A stretch of DNA of 64,000 nucleotides, from assembly GCA_035391225.1 (NCBI GenBank), contig DAOPKN010000001.1:124001-188000 (forward strand), given 5' to 3'. The stretch comes from DAOPKN01 sp035391225. GTDB taxonomy: Bacteria > Thermotogota > Thermotogae > MWEM01. Position 1 is the stretch's first letter. Every line of letters starts with the position of its first letter. Below the pieces are notes generated by a model. It had not been told where the DNA came from. It did no database searches and worked only from the letters and a program-made list of their open reading frames with translations. The translations under genes and the position numbers were made by a program. This document shows positions 50,072-59,098 of this stretch, piece after piece.

Positions 50072-50085
50072 TTCCAGTGTAGAAT
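50056..50085 (+). promoter_or_regulatory. Promoter of the str operon (rpsL-rpsG-fusA-tuf)
   Basis: TTGACA at 50056-50061, an 18-base spacer and TAGAAT at 50080-50085, preceded by GTG. The leader to rpsL is about 43 bases. Confidence 0.78.
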
Positions 50086-50134
50086 AGCGTGGAATTTTTC
50101 CGAGACATATTCGAAGGGAGGGCTACATCCTTTA

Positions 50135-50506
50135 ATGCCAACCATTAATCAGCTGGTCCGGAAGGGCCGGAAAAAAGTTGTGGAGAAACGGAAAGCGCCC
50201 GCGTTGGAAGGGAATCCTCAGAAGCGCGGCGTGTGCGTTCGGGTAACGACCACCACCCCGAAAAAACCAAATTCTGCCTTGCGTAAGATTGCCAGGGTAC
50301 GTCTGGTCAATGGAATCGAAGTGACCGCATACATCCCCGGTGAGGGACATAACCTGCAGGAACACTCCGTTGTGTTGATTCGTGGGGGACGTGTGAAAGA
50401 CCTTCCCGGTATCCGGTACCGGATCATCCGGGGTACGCTTGATTCCGCTGGAGTCGAATCGCGAAGGCAAGCAAGGTCCAAGTATGGCGCAAAGACGCCA
50501 AAGTAG
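50135..50506 (+). CDS. rpsL: 30S ribosomal protein S12
   Basis: Decoding-centre protein, 123 residues. It has MPTINQLVRKGR, PKKPNSALRK with the streptomycin-site Lys at 43 and unaltered, and RGGRVKDLPGIRYR with Asp89, the residue methylthiolated by RimO (encoded at the left end of this window). It is the first gene of the str operon, 34 bases before rpsG. Confidence 0.98.
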   Translation: MPTINQLVRKGRKKVVEKRKAPALEGNPQKRGVCVRVTTTTPKKPNSALRKIARVRLVNGIEVTAYIPGEGHNLQEHSVVLIRGGRVKDLPGIRYRIIRGTLDSAGVESRRQARSKYGAKTPK

Positions 50507-50539
50507 TGCAAGGTTTGTAGGGGTAAGGAGGATTGAACC

Positions 50540-51007
50540 GTGAGAAGAAGACGAGCCGAAAAACGGAAAATTGATCCAGATCCGATTTACAATGATATCC
50601 TGGTCACCAAGTTGATCAATACGATCATGTGGAGTGGCAAGAAAGCCACGGCGCAGCGCATCGTGTACGGAGCCTTTGACTCCATCCGGGAAAAAACAGG
50701 AAAGGAACCGCTGGAAGTTTTCAAGAAAGCGATGGACAACATCAAGCCCGCCGTGGAAGTTCGCCCTCGCCGCGTGGGTGGGGCAACCTACCAGGTTCCC
50801 GTTGAAGTGGGAGAAAACCGCAAGATTTCCCTCGGCCTCCGCTGGTTGTTGAAAGCTTCCCGTTCCAAGAAAGGGCGTCCCATGCGCACCAAACTTTCCG
50901 AGGAAATCCTTTCCGCGTACGAAAACCAGGGTGCCGCGGTGAAACGTCGCGAAGATACCCACAAGATGGCGGAAGCAAACCGCGCGTTCGCCCATTTTAA
51001 ATGGTAA
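50540..51007 (+). CDS. rpsG: 30S ribosomal protein S7
   Basis: 16S rRNA 3'-domain primary binder, 155 residues. It starts MRRRRAEKRKIDPDPIYND and contains AMDNIKPAVEVRPRRVGGAT and the C-terminal HKMAEANRAFAHFKW. The start is GTG with AAGGAGGATTG upstream. It lies between rpsL and fusA in the standard str order. Confidence 0.98.
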   Translation: MRRRRAEKRKIDPDPIYNDILVTKLINTIMWSGKKATAQRIVYGAFDSIREKTGKEPLEVFKKAMDNIKPAVEVRPRRVGGATYQVPVEVGENRKISLGLRWLLKASRSKKGRPMRTKLSEEILSAYENQGAAVKRREDTHKMAEANRAFAHFKW

Positions 51008-51025
51008 AAACTGGAGGAATTTGAA

Positions 51026-53092
51026 GTGGCAACTCCCAGGGGTCCGCTGGAAAGACTTCGCAATATCGGGATCATGGCACATATCGATGCCGGTAAAACG
51101 ACGACAACCGAGCGGATGTTGTTCCTAACAGGAAGAAAACATAAGATTGGAAGCGTGGACGAAGGAACCGCGACCATGGATTGGATGGACCAAGAAAAGG
51201 AGCGGGGGATCACCATCACCTCCGCTGCCACCACCTGTTTTTGGAACAACCATCGCATCAATATTATCGATACACCCGGACACGTTGACTTTACGATCGA
51301 AGTGGAGCGTTCGCTGCGTGTGTTGGATGGAGCCGTTGCCATTTTCGACGTTTGCGCCGGTGTGGAACCGCAGTCGGAAACAGTGTGGCGGCAAGCCGAC
51401 AAGTACCGTGTTCCGCGGATCGCGTTCATGAACAAAATGGACAAGATCGGCGCGGATTTCCTTGCTTCGGTGGAAAGCATGGTCCGGAAACTGGGCGCAA
51501 CCCCCTTGCCGTTGCAAATTCCCATTGGGGCGGAGGATCAGTTCGAAGGGGTAGTAGACCTGGTAGGTATGAAGGCCCTTTTTTGGCCCGAAGTCGATGG
51601 ATCCGTGCTGGAAACCCGAGACATACCCGACGAACTGCGCGAGCAAGTGGATGAGATGCGGGAGGAACTCATTTCCAAGATCTCCCTGTACGACGAAAGC
51701 CTGCTGGAAATGTACCTGGATGGAGAAGAACTCCCGGTGGAACAAATTCGCCAAGCCATCCGAAAGGGCACGGTGGGGAACAAGTGGAATCCCGTGCTTT
51801 GCGGTTCCTCGTTCCGAAACAAGGGGATCCAACCACTGATGGATGCGATCGTTTCCTACCTTCCGTCTCCGCTTGATCTTCCCCCAATCGATGTAATCGT
51901 GGGTGACGAACTGGAGGCATTGCCTCCCGATCCTGCGGGGCCCTTTGGTGCCCTTGCGTTCAAGATTGCCGCGGATCCCTTTGTGGGCAGACTGACCTAC
52001 TTCCGGGTATATTCGGGAACCCTGCAAAAAGGATCGTACGTGTTGAACGTGAACAAGGGCAAGAAAGAACGCGTGAGTCGGTTGATTTTCATGCACGCAG
52101 ATAGTAGGGAAGACGTGGACGAAGTGATGGCGGGAGACATCGTCGCGGCCATTGGCCTGCGCGGGACTTCCACCGGGGACAGTCTTTCCGGAGAGAAAAA
52201 CCCCATCTTGCTCGAACAAATCGAGTTCCCGGAACCCGTGATCCAAATTGCCATCGAACCCGAAACCAAGAACGACCAGAACAAACTTGCCAAGGGTTTG
52301 GGAGCACTAACGGAGGAGGATCCCACGTTGAAAGTGCACGTGGATGGTGAAACCGGGCAAACCCTGTTGAGTGGTATGGGGGAATTGCACCTGGAGATCA
52401 TCGTGGATCGTTTGAAGCGGGAATTCAGCGCGAACGTTCGCGTGGGCCAACCCCACGTATCGTACCGCGAATCCATCCATGAAACGGTCGAAACAACGGG
52501 GAAGTACATCCGCCAGTCCGGTGGGCGTGGGCAATACGGGCACGTAAAGATCCGTCTGGAGCCCTTGGGGCATTTCGAAGGCTTCGAGTTTAAGAGTGCG
52601 ATCGTGGGGGGCGTGATTCCTTCCGAATTCATTTCCAGCATCGAGGCGGGTATTCGCCAAAGCTTGCAAGATGGCGTCGTTGCCGACTACCCCGTTGTCG
52701 GAATCAAGGCGACCCTCCTGGACGGTTCGTACCACGAGGTGGATAGTTCGGAGCTTGCGTTCAAGATAGCTGCCTCCATGGCCACCCAGGAAGCATTGCG
52801 AAAGGCGAGTTCGTTCCTGGTGGAGCCAATCATGAAAATGGAGGTCACCACCCCGGAGGAATACATGGGAGATATCATCGGGGACTTGAACACCCGGCGT
52901 GGGCGCATTGAGCGGTTCGATACGCGGTCCAACGCGCGTGTGATTGATGCACTCGTCCCTCTTTCGGAGCTTTTCGGGTATGCCACGGTGCTGCGCTCGC
53001 TCAGCCAGGGCCGGGCGACGCACATGATCCAGTTCCACCATTACCAAGAGGTGGATGAAAGAACGTTGGAGAAAATCCTCAGACATCGATAA
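51026..53092 (+). CDS. fusA: Elongation factor G
   Basis: Translocase GTPase, 688 residues. G1 is AHIDAGKTTTTERML, switch II is IDTPGHVDFT, and G4 is FMNKMDKIGAD. Domain II-V blocks include GMGELHLEII and GGRGQYGHVKI. The Thr-rich switch I RGITITSAATT is intact. The GTG start follows GGAGGAATTTGA, 18 bases after rpsG. It is a canonical EF-G rather than a paralogue, judged from its str-operon place. Confidence 0.98.
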   Translation: MATPRGPLERLRNIGIMAHIDAGKTTTTERMLFLTGRKHKIGSVDEGTATMDWMDQEKERGITITSAATTCFWNNHRINIIDTPGHVDFTIEVERSLRVLDGAVAIFDVCAGVEPQSETVWRQADKYRVPRIAFMNKMDKIGADFLASVESMVRKLGATPLPLQIPIGAEDQFEGVVDLVGMKALFWPEVDGSVLETRDIPDELREQVDEMREELISKISLYDESLLEMYLDGEELPVEQIRQAIRKGTVGNKWNPVLCGSSFRNKGIQPLMDAIVSYLPSPLDLPPIDVIVGDELEALPPDPAGPFGALAFKIAADPFVGRLTYFRVYSGTLQKGSYVLNVNKGKKERVSRLIFMHADSREDVDEVMAGDIVAAIGLRGTSTGDSLSGEKNPILLEQIEFPEPVIQIAIEPETKNDQNKLAKGLGALTEEDPTLKVHVDGETGQTLLSGMGELHLEIIVDRLKREFSANVRVGQPHVSYRESIHETVETTGKYIRQSGGRGQYGHVKIRLEPLGHFEGFEFKSAIVGGVIPSEFISSIEAGIRQSLQDGVVADYPVVGIKATLLDGSYHEVDSSELAFKIAASMATQEALRKASSFLVEPIMKMEVTTPEEYMGDIIGDLNTRRGRIERFDTRSNARVIDALVPLSELFGYATVLRSLSQGRATHMIQFHHYQEVDERTLEKILRHR

Positions 53093-53129
53093 CGGAACAA
53101 ATATTAATTTTTAGGGAGGTATTTTTCGA

Positions 53130-54326
53130 ATGGCGAAAGAAAAGTTTGAAAGAAACAAACCCCATTTGAACATTGGAACCATCGGACACATCGACCACGG
53201 GAAAACCACGCTGACCGCAGCGATTACCAAGGGTCTTGGAATGAAAGGGCTTGCCGATTTCACTCCCTTCGAAATGATCGACAAGGCCCCGGAAGAAAAG
53301 GCCCGTGGAATCACGATCAACGTGACGCACGTGGAATACCAGACAGAAGCTCGCCACTACGCCCACATTGACTGTCCGGGTCACGCTGACTACATCAAGA
53401 ACATGATCACCGGTGCCGCGCAGATGGACGGTGCGATCCTCGTGGTGGCTGCCACGGACGGACCCATGCCCCAAACCCGTGAACACGTGCTCCTGGCGCG
53501 CCAGGTTAACGTGCCCGCGATTGTGGTGTACTTGAACAAGGTCGACATGGTGGACGATGAAGAACTCATCGACCTCGTGGAAATGGAAGTACGTGACCTT
53601 CTCTCCAAGTACGAGTTCCCCGGAGACGATTTGCCGGTGATCCGTGGCTCCGCTCTGAAAGCAGGAGAAGCTGACACGGCTGACGACAAGTGGATGGCAA
53701 GTATCTACGAGCTGATGCAGGCATGCGATGACTACATCCCCGAACCCAAACGTGAAACCGACAAACCTTTCCTGATGCCCATCGAAGACATCTTCACCAT
53801 CACCGGGCGCGGAACGGTTGTTACCGGAAGGATCGAACGTGGCGCGGTGCATACCGGCGACGAAGTGGAAATCGTGGGGCTTACGCCCACCACCAAAACC
53901 GTGGTAACGGGTGTCGAAATGTTCCGCAAGCTGCTGGACGAAGGAATGGCCGGAGACAACGTGGGGTGTTTGCTGCGCGGTGTGAAAAAGACGGAAGTCT
54001 TCCGCGGGCAGGTGCTTGCAAAACCCGGATCCATCACCCCTCATACCCACTTCAAGGCAAATATCTACGTGTTGAAAAAAGAAGAGGGTGGACGCCATAC
54101 ACCGTTTACCAAGGGTTATCGACCCCAGTTCTTCATGAAGACCGCTGATATCACGGGCGAAATCCTGGACCTGGGAGAAGACGTGGAAATGGTTATGCCC
54201 GGGGACAACGTGGTCATGGAAGTACGCCTGATCAAGCCCGTTGCCTGTGAAAAAGGGATGCGCTTCGCGGTTCGCGAAGGCGGTCGCACGGTAGGCGCGG
54301 GGGTTGTTGCCGATATCATCGAGTAA
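53130..54326 (+). CDS. tuf: Elongation factor Tu
   Basis: Aminoacyl-tRNA carrier GTPase, 398 residues. G1 is GHIDHGKTTLTAA, G3 is HIDCPGHADYIKNM with the catalytic His, and G4 is YLNKVDMVDD. Domain II/III blocks: VTGRIERGAVHTGD and GGRHTPFTKGYRPQF. ATG 53130 follows AGGGAGGTA. An intrinsic terminator follows 11 bases after the stop codon, dividing the str and S10 clusters. Confidence 0.98.
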   Translation: MAKEKFERNKPHLNIGTIGHIDHGKTTLTAAITKGLGMKGLADFTPFEMIDKAPEEKARGITINVTHVEYQTEARHYAHIDCPGHADYIKNMITGAAQMDGAILVVAATDGPMPQTREHVLLARQVNVPAIVVYLNKVDMVDDEELIDLVEMEVRDLLSKYEFPGDDLPVIRGSALKAGEADTADDKWMASIYELMQACDDYIPEPKRETDKPFLMPIEDIFTITGRGTVVTGRIERGAVHTGDEVEIVGLTPTTKTVVTGVEMFRKLLDEGMAGDNVGCLLRGVKKTEVFRGQVLAKPGSITPHTHFKANIYVLKKEEGGRHTPFTKGYRPQFFMKTADITGEILDLGEDVEMVMPGDNVVMEVRLIKPVACEKGMRFAVREGGRTVGAGVVADIIE

Positions 54327-54337
54327 TTTGGAACGAA

Positions 54338-54369
54338 TAGGGGGAGTTTCCCACTCCCCCCTATTTTTT
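54338..54369 (+). terminator. Intrinsic terminator after tuf
   Basis: TAGGGGGAGT-TTCCC-ACTCCCCCCTA hairpin (one extra C on the right arm) followed by TTTTTT. Only about 27 bases remain before the rpsJ start codon, and no separate promoter is visible there. Confidence 0.88.
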
Positions 54370-54395
54370 CGAAGTACGGAGGAGGGAAGCAATTA

Positions 54396-54704
54396 ATGGC
54401 TTCACAGAGAATTCGCATCAGGTTACGGGCATACGATCACGAACTACTTGATCAATCCGCGAAACGAATCGTGGATATCGTCAAGACGACGCAGGCAAAA
54501 GTTTCGGGTCCGATTCCCCTGCCTACGGAAAAAAGCATTTACTGCGTTCTTCGTTCCCCGCACAAGCACAAGGATTCCAGGGAACATTTTGAGAAAAGGG
54601 TTCACAAACGGCTCATAGACATTCTCGACCCCAATCCGAAAACGGTGGAAGCTCTCATGAAAATCGATCTTCCTTCCGGGGTGGATGTCGAAATCAAGTT
54701 GTAA
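54396..54704 (+). CDS. rpsJ: 30S ribosomal protein S10
   Basis: 102 residues, first gene of the S10 cluster. It has RIRLRAYDHELLDQSAKRIV and the S10 loop VSGPIPLPTEKSIYCVLRSP; the C-terminus VDVEIKL is typical. ATG 54396 follows CGGAGGAGGG. Besides its ribosomal place, S10 (NusE) joins transcription antitermination complexes, notable given the terminator just upstream. Confidence 0.98.
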   Translation: MASQRIRIRLRAYDHELLDQSAKRIVDIVKTTQAKVSGPIPLPTEKSIYCVLRSPHKHKDSREHFEKRVHKRLIDILDPNPKTVEALMKIDLPSGVDVEIKL

Positions 54705-54717
54705 TGGAGGTGTACGA

Positions 54718-55359
54718 ATGAGCGGACTCTTGGGTAAGAAAATTGGTATGACGCGCTTGTACCGGGACGGCGTTCTGGTTCCGGTTACGTTGATTCAAGC
54801 GGGACCCTGCACCGTGGTGCAGAAGAAAACGAAGGACACGGATGGCTACAACGCAATCCAGTTGGGGTACGGAAGCAAGAAGGAAAAGAACACCACCAAA
54901 CCCCTCAAGGGGCATTTCAAGAAAGCCAACGTGCAGCCGAAGGCCTGGTTGAAAGAGTTCCGGGTCCAAAACCCCGACGATTACGAACTGGGAGAGCAAC
55001 TCACCGTGTCGCTCTTCTCCGAATCGGCCAAGATCGACGTGATTGGCTGGACAAAGGGAAGAGGCTATTCGGGGGTCATGAAACGCTGGAACTTCCGCGG
55101 AGGAGAAAAATCGCACGGTTCCAAGTTCCATCGCGGCCTGGGAAGTACGGGACAGCACTCCTATCCCGCCCGCGTGTTTCCCGGCAAAAAGATGCCCGGT
55201 CGCTATGGAAACGAGAGGGTTACCATCCAGAACCTGGAAATCATCCGCATTGACGAAGAAAACAACGTGGTTGCCGTGAAAGGTTCCATTCCAGGCGCGA
55301 AGAACAGCAAGGTCATCATCCGAAACGCTATCAAGCGAAAAGCGAAGAAAAACAGGTAA
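54718..55359 (+). CDS. rplC: 50S ribosomal protein L3
   Basis: 213 residues. N-terminus MSGLLGKKIGMTRLYRDG; the central loop reaching the peptidyl-transferase centre is RGGEKSHGSKFHRGLGSTGQ, followed by RVFPGKKMPGRYGNERVT. The ATG 54718 start is fixed by GGAGGTG upstream and the family N-terminus. Confidence 0.98.
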   Translation: MSGLLGKKIGMTRLYRDGVLVPVTLIQAGPCTVVQKKTKDTDGYNAIQLGYGSKKEKNTTKPLKGHFKKANVQPKAWLKEFRVQNPDDYELGEQLTVSLFSESAKIDVIGWTKGRGYSGVMKRWNFRGGEKSHGSKFHRGLGSTGQHSYPARVFPGKKMPGRYGNERVTIQNLEIIRIDEENNVVAVKGSIPGAKNSKVIIRNAIKRKAKKNR

Positions 55360-55382
55360 CTAAGCCGGGAGGAGGATACATC

Positions 55383-56060
55383 ATGTCAACCGTAAATGTT
55401 CTCGACCTTAAGGGACAGACCGTTGGCCAGCTCGAATTGCGCGATGACATCTTTGGGATGGAACCCAATCGCGACCTCATGTTCCGTTACGTGGACCAGC
55501 AGCTTGCCAGCAGACGCCAGGGAACAGCTTCCACCAAAACGCGGGCGGAAGTTTCGGGCACGGGGAAGAAACCCTGGCCCCAGAAACACACGCACCGTGC
55601 GCGCCAAGGGTCGTTGCGCGGACCGCACATGCGCCATGGAGGAGTGGCCTTTGGTCCCAAGCCGCGGGACTGGTCCAAGGGATTGAACCGCAAAATGAAA
55701 GTACAAGCCCTCAAATCGGCGTTGAGCACCCGTGTGAAGGAAGGAAACCTGATTGTTTTGGAAGACTTCACCATGGATTCCATCAAGACCAAGGCGTTCA
55801 AGCAAGTTTTGCAAAGCCTTGGAATCGCGGAAACCAAGAGTCTTTTCGTTCTTCCTTACAAGAAGGAGGGGTACTTGAACGTTCGATTGTCGAGCCGGAA
55901 CCTGGGCAAGTGCAAGGTACTGATTGCGGATAACCCCGGGATGCCGGAGAGAACAACCATCGATGGATTGAATGTTTTTGACATCATCAACAACGAAAAG
56001 TTGGTTTTAACCCGGGATACGGTGAAGAAGATCGAGGAGGTGTTGGGAAATGGCCGTTAA
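55383..56060 (+). CDS. rplD: 50S ribosomal protein L4
   Basis: 225 residues. The exit-tunnel loop contains RRQGTASTKTRAEVSGTGKK and RQGSLRGPHMRHGGVAFGPK; the C-terminal globular part has LNVFDIINNEKLVLTRD. In enteric bacteria L4 autoregulates the S10 operon; no leader structure of that type is seen here. It overlaps rplW by 11 bases. Confidence 0.97.
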   Translation: MSTVNVLDLKGQTVGQLELRDDIFGMEPNRDLMFRYVDQQLASRRQGTASTKTRAEVSGTGKKPWPQKHTHRARQGSLRGPHMRHGGVAFGPKPRDWSKGLNRKMKVQALKSALSTRVKEGNLIVLEDFTMDSIKTKAFKQVLQSLGIAETKSLFVLPYKKEGYLNVRLSSRNLGKCKVLIADNPGMPERTTIDGLNVFDIINNEKLVLTRDTVKKIEEVLGNGR

Positions 56061-56349
56061 GTTGACAGCATCGGATGTGTTGATCCGACCCATCATCACG
56101 GAGAAAACCACTTTCAACATGAGCGATCGAAAATATACGTTTGAAGTGAATCGGTTTGCCAATAAATACATGATTCGAAATGCAATCGAGGAGCTTTATA
56201 GCGTGAAGGTTGAAAAGGTGAGCGTCATGAACGTGAAGGGGAAACCCAAACGACGCGGGGTTCTGCAGGGGAAAACCCGGTCATGGAAGAAAGCCATGAT
56301 CAAGTTGCAAAAGGGTTTTTCCATTCCGGAACTGGATAACCTTCACTAA
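56050..56349 (+). CDS. rplW: 50S ribosomal protein L23
   Basis: 99 residues at the tunnel exit, docking site for trigger factor and SRP. It has VLIRPIITEKTTFNMSDRKY and KVSVMNVKGKPKRRG. The start lies inside the rplD 3' end, preceded by GAGGTGTTGGGAA, which implies coupled translation. Confidence 0.96.
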   Translation: MAVKLTASDVLIRPIITEKTTFNMSDRKYTFEVNRFANKYMIRNAIEELYSVKVEKVSVMNVKGKPKRRGVLQGKTRSWKKAMIKLQKGFSIPELDNLH

Positions 56350-56370
56350 CGGAGGAAAGGGGAGAAGAAA

Positions 56371-57201
56371 ATGGCACTGAAAAAATTTAAACCCACAACC
56401 CCCAGCCGAAGGACCATGGCCATTCCGGATTACGCGGAAATCACCAAGAGCAAGCCGGAAAAAAGCCTTACCGAACCACTGAAGAGAACTGCTGGACGGA
56501 ACCACCATGGGCACGTAACCGTCCGCCACAGGGGTGGAGGGCACAAGCGCCGGTACCGCATCATCGATTTCCGAAGAGAGAAAGACGGCATCGAAGCCAA
56601 GACCGTCTCCATCGAGTACGATCCGAACCGAAGTGCACGCATCGCGCTTTTAGTGTACCGGGACGGGGAAAAGCGATACATCCTTGCCCCAAAGAAATTG
56701 CAGGTGGGGGATATCCTGATGAGCGGTCCGGATGCCGAAATCCGGGTGGGGAACTCGTTGCCGCTTGAAAGGATCCCGGTAGGGACCCTCATCCACGCCG
56801 TGGAAATGATCCCGGGAAAGGGAGCCCAAATTTCCCGTTCTGCAGGGACTTCGGTGCAGCTCATGGCCAAGGAAGGTGGATATGCGCTGCTGAAGATGCC
56901 TTCGGGCGAGTTGCGCAGGGTTCGCGAAACGTGTAAAGCAACTGTGGGAACCGTTGGGAACGAAGAGAACAGCAACATCGTCCATGGGAAAGCGGGACGA
57001 AAGCGCTGGTTGGGGATCAAACCATCGGTTCGCGGTATGGCGATGAATCCTTGCGACCACCCCCACGGGGGCGGCGAAGGGCGCAGTAAGGGTGGAAACC
57101 ACCCCCAGAGTCCGTGGGGTACTCCGGCGAAGGGGTACAAGACCCGCCGGGGAAAACACCAGTCCGACCGCCTGATCGTCCGACGCAGGAACAAAAAATA
57201 G
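56371..57201 (+). CDS. rplB: 50S ribosomal protein L2
   Basis: 276 residues. It shows RNHHGHVTVRHRGGGHKRRYR, an RNA-binding OB fold, then SH3-like domain motifs and the functional loop GMAMNPCDHPHGGGEGRSKG, which contains the conserved His required for peptidyl-transferase assembly. ATG 56371 follows GGAGGAAAGGGGAG. Confidence 0.98.
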   Translation: MALKKFKPTTPSRRTMAIPDYAEITKSKPEKSLTEPLKRTAGRNHHGHVTVRHRGGGHKRRYRIIDFRREKDGIEAKTVSIEYDPNRSARIALLVYRDGEKRYILAPKKLQVGDILMSGPDAEIRVGNSLPLERIPVGTLIHAVEMIPGKGAQISRSAGTSVQLMAKEGGYALLKMPSGELRRVRETCKATVGTVGNEENSNIVHGKAGRKRWLGIKPSVRGMAMNPCDHPHGGGEGRSKGGNHPQSPWGTPAKGYKTRRGKHQSDRLIVRRRNKK

Positions 57202-57219
57202 GAAAGGGGGAACTGAACC

Positions 57220-57504
57220 GTGGGTCGTTCATCCAAAAAGGGCCCGTTTGTCCATCCCAAGCTCCTGAAGAAAATCCGGGAGTTGAACCAGGCCGGGAGA
57301 AAAGAAGTCGTGAAGAGTTGGAGCAGGGCTTCCACCATTATCCCGGAAATGGTGGGACATACGGTAGCCGTGTACAATGGAATCAAGCATATTCCCGTGT
57401 ACGTGTCGGAAAACATGGTGGGACACAAGTTGGGGGAATTCTCCTACACCCGCCGTTTTGGGGGACACGTGGATAAAAAGGCAAAAAAGGGAGAAATTAA
57501 GTAA
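57220..57504 (+). CDS. rpsS: 30S ribosomal protein S19
   Basis: 94 residues with MGRSSKKGPFVHPKLL, STIIPEMVGHTVAVYNG and the C-terminal GEFSYTRRFGGH. The start is GTG, 18 bases after rplB, with AGGAAAGGGGG upstream. It forms the S13-S19 heterodimer in the 30S head. Confidence 0.98.
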   Translation: MGRSSKKGPFVHPKLLKKIRELNQAGRKEVVKSWSRASTIIPEMVGHTVAVYNGIKHIPVYVSENMVGHKLGEFSYTRRFGGHVDKKAKKGEIK

Positions 57505-57522
57505 TCCGGAGGAGGATAGCAA

Positions 57523-57948
57523 ATGGCGCAAGAAAAGAGATCCAAAAGATCCGTGCTTCATAGGAATCGCAAGGAACAGCTGGAAAATGCGGTCCAAGAC
57601 CAGGCCAAAGCAACTGCCAAGTATCTGCGTCTTTCTCCTCGAAAAGCCCGATCGATTGTGAATGCAATTCGCGGACAGAAAGTGGATAAGGCTTTTGAGA
57701 TCTTGGAGTTCTCTCCGAGAAAAGCCGCACGCATCGTGCAGAAGATCCTGAAATCCGCCGTGGCGAATGCAGAGAACAATTTCGACCTGGAAACCGAACA
57801 CCTTGTTGTTTCCGAGGCGTATGTAAACGATGGGCCCCGCATGAAACGGGTTTGGCCGCGAGGAAGAGGACGAGCAGATATTTTGATGAAACGAATGAGC
57901 CACATCACCGTGGTGGTCAAAGACACTTCCAAAAATTTAGCAGGGTAA
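57523..57948 (+). CDS. rplV: 50S ribosomal protein L22
   Basis: 141 residues, with about 25 extra basic N-terminal residues before the core YLRLSPRKARSIVNAIRG. The tunnel hairpin motif is RGRADILMKRMSHITVVV. ATG 57523 follows GGAGGAGGA. The extension (MAQEKRSKRSVLHRNRKEQ) is unusual compared with mesophilic L22. Confidence 0.96.
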   Translation: MAQEKRSKRSVLHRNRKEQLENAVQDQAKATAKYLRLSPRKARSIVNAIRGQKVDKAFEILEFSPRKAARIVQKILKSAVANAENNFDLETEHLVVSEAYVNDGPRMKRVWPRGRGRADILMKRMSHITVVVKDTSKNLAG

Positions 57949-57968
57949 GGAGCGAGGTGATTTAAACC

Positions 57969-58637
57969 GTGGGTCAAAAAGTTCACCCAAGAGGATTTCG
58001 CTTAGGAGTTTCCAAGGATTGGGCCTCCCGGTGGTTTGGTGGAAAGAACTATTCCAAGTACCTGATCGAGGACGAAAAGATTCGCCAACACGTTTGGGGA
58101 CGTAAGTACTTGATCCAACAGAGGTCGAAAAACGTGGCGATCGAAGCTTCCGGGGACATCGACGAGGTTTACATTGAACGCCCGAGTCCGAGTAAGGTCG
58201 TCGTGACCGTGCACACCGCGAAACCGGGTGTTGTGATTGGTTCGAAGGGAAAAGAAGTGCAGGCTTTGCGTGCGGAACTGACGCGCCTGACGGGAAAAGA
58301 AGTCGTGGTAAATATCAAGGAAATCAAAACACCCGAGATGGATGCCCTCCTGGTTTCCCAAAATATTGCCGGGATGCTGGAACGGAGAACCTCCCACAAG
58401 CGGGCTATGAAACGCGTGATGCGTCTTGCGGAACGAAATGGTGCCCAGGGAATCAAGGTCATGGTCGCCGGCAGGCTTGGAGGAGCAGAAATTGCAAGGA
58501 CCGAGTGGTATCGCCAAGGGCGAATTCCTTTGCAAACGCTGAAAGCTGACATCGATTACGGTTTTTGCCAAGCGAAAACAAAGACCGGGATCATCGGGGT
58601 AAAGGTCTGGATTTACCACGGCGATGTGAGTCGCTGA
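57969..58637 (+). CDS. rpsC: 30S ribosomal protein S3
   Basis: 222 residues with MGQKVHPRGFRLGVSKDW, the KH-2 domain around GVVIGSKGKEVQALRAEL, and the C-terminal GRLGGAEIARTEWYRQGRIP. The GTG start follows AAGGAGCGAGGTG. S3 lines the mRNA entry channel. Confidence 0.97.
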   Translation: MGQKVHPRGFRLGVSKDWASRWFGGKNYSKYLIEDEKIRQHVWGRKYLIQQRSKNVAIEASGDIDEVYIERPSPSKVVVTVHTAKPGVVIGSKGKEVQALRAELTRLTGKEVVVNIKEIKTPEMDALLVSQNIAGMLERRTSHKRAMKRVMRLAERNGAQGIKVMVAGRLGGAEIARTEWYRQGRIPLQTLKADIDYGFCQAKTKTGIIGVKVWIYHGDVSR

Positions 58638-58673
58638 CACCCGGGATCGGTTTTTTGAGAGGAGGAATTTTGG

Positions 58674-59096
58674 ATGTTAATGCCCAAACGTGTTAAATAC
58701 CGCAAACAGCAAAGGGGCACGATGGCTGGAAAGGCCAAGGGCGGAACCGAAGTCCATTTCGGCGAATGGGGGCTTAAGGCACTGGAACCACGCTGGATTA
58801 CGGCCCGCCAGATCGAAGCTTGCCGTGTCGTGATGGTACGTACGCTCAAGCGCTCCGGAAAAGTGCTGATCCGTGTGTTCCCCGATAAGCCCATCACCAA
58901 GCGTGCCCAAGATTCCCGCATGGGAAAGGGAAAAGGAAACGTCGACATGTGGGTTTCCGTTGTGAAGCCTGGGAAGATTCTTTTTGAGATTGCAGGGGTG
59001 CCGGATCAGATTGCAAAAACTGCCTTGAAGAATGCTGCCGCAAAACTTCCGATCGAAACGAAAATTGTTCCCCGGCACACCGTCGGAGGTGAATGA
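58674..59096 (+). CDS. rplP: 50S ribosomal protein L16
   Basis: 140 residues starting MLMPKRVKYRKQQRGTMAG, then GEWGLKALEPRWITARQIEA and RVFPDKPITKRAQDSRMGKG. It completes the A-site region of the 50S subunit. ATG 58674 is supported by GAGAGGAGGAA and the family N-terminus. Confidence 0.98.
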   Translation: MLMPKRVKYRKQQRGTMAGKAKGGTEVHFGEWGLKALEPRWITARQIEACRVVMVRTLKRSGKVLIRVFPDKPITKRAQDSRMGKGKGNVDMWVSVVKPGKILFEIAGVPDQIAKTALKNAAAKLPIETKIVPRHTVGGE

Positions 59097-59098
59097 TC

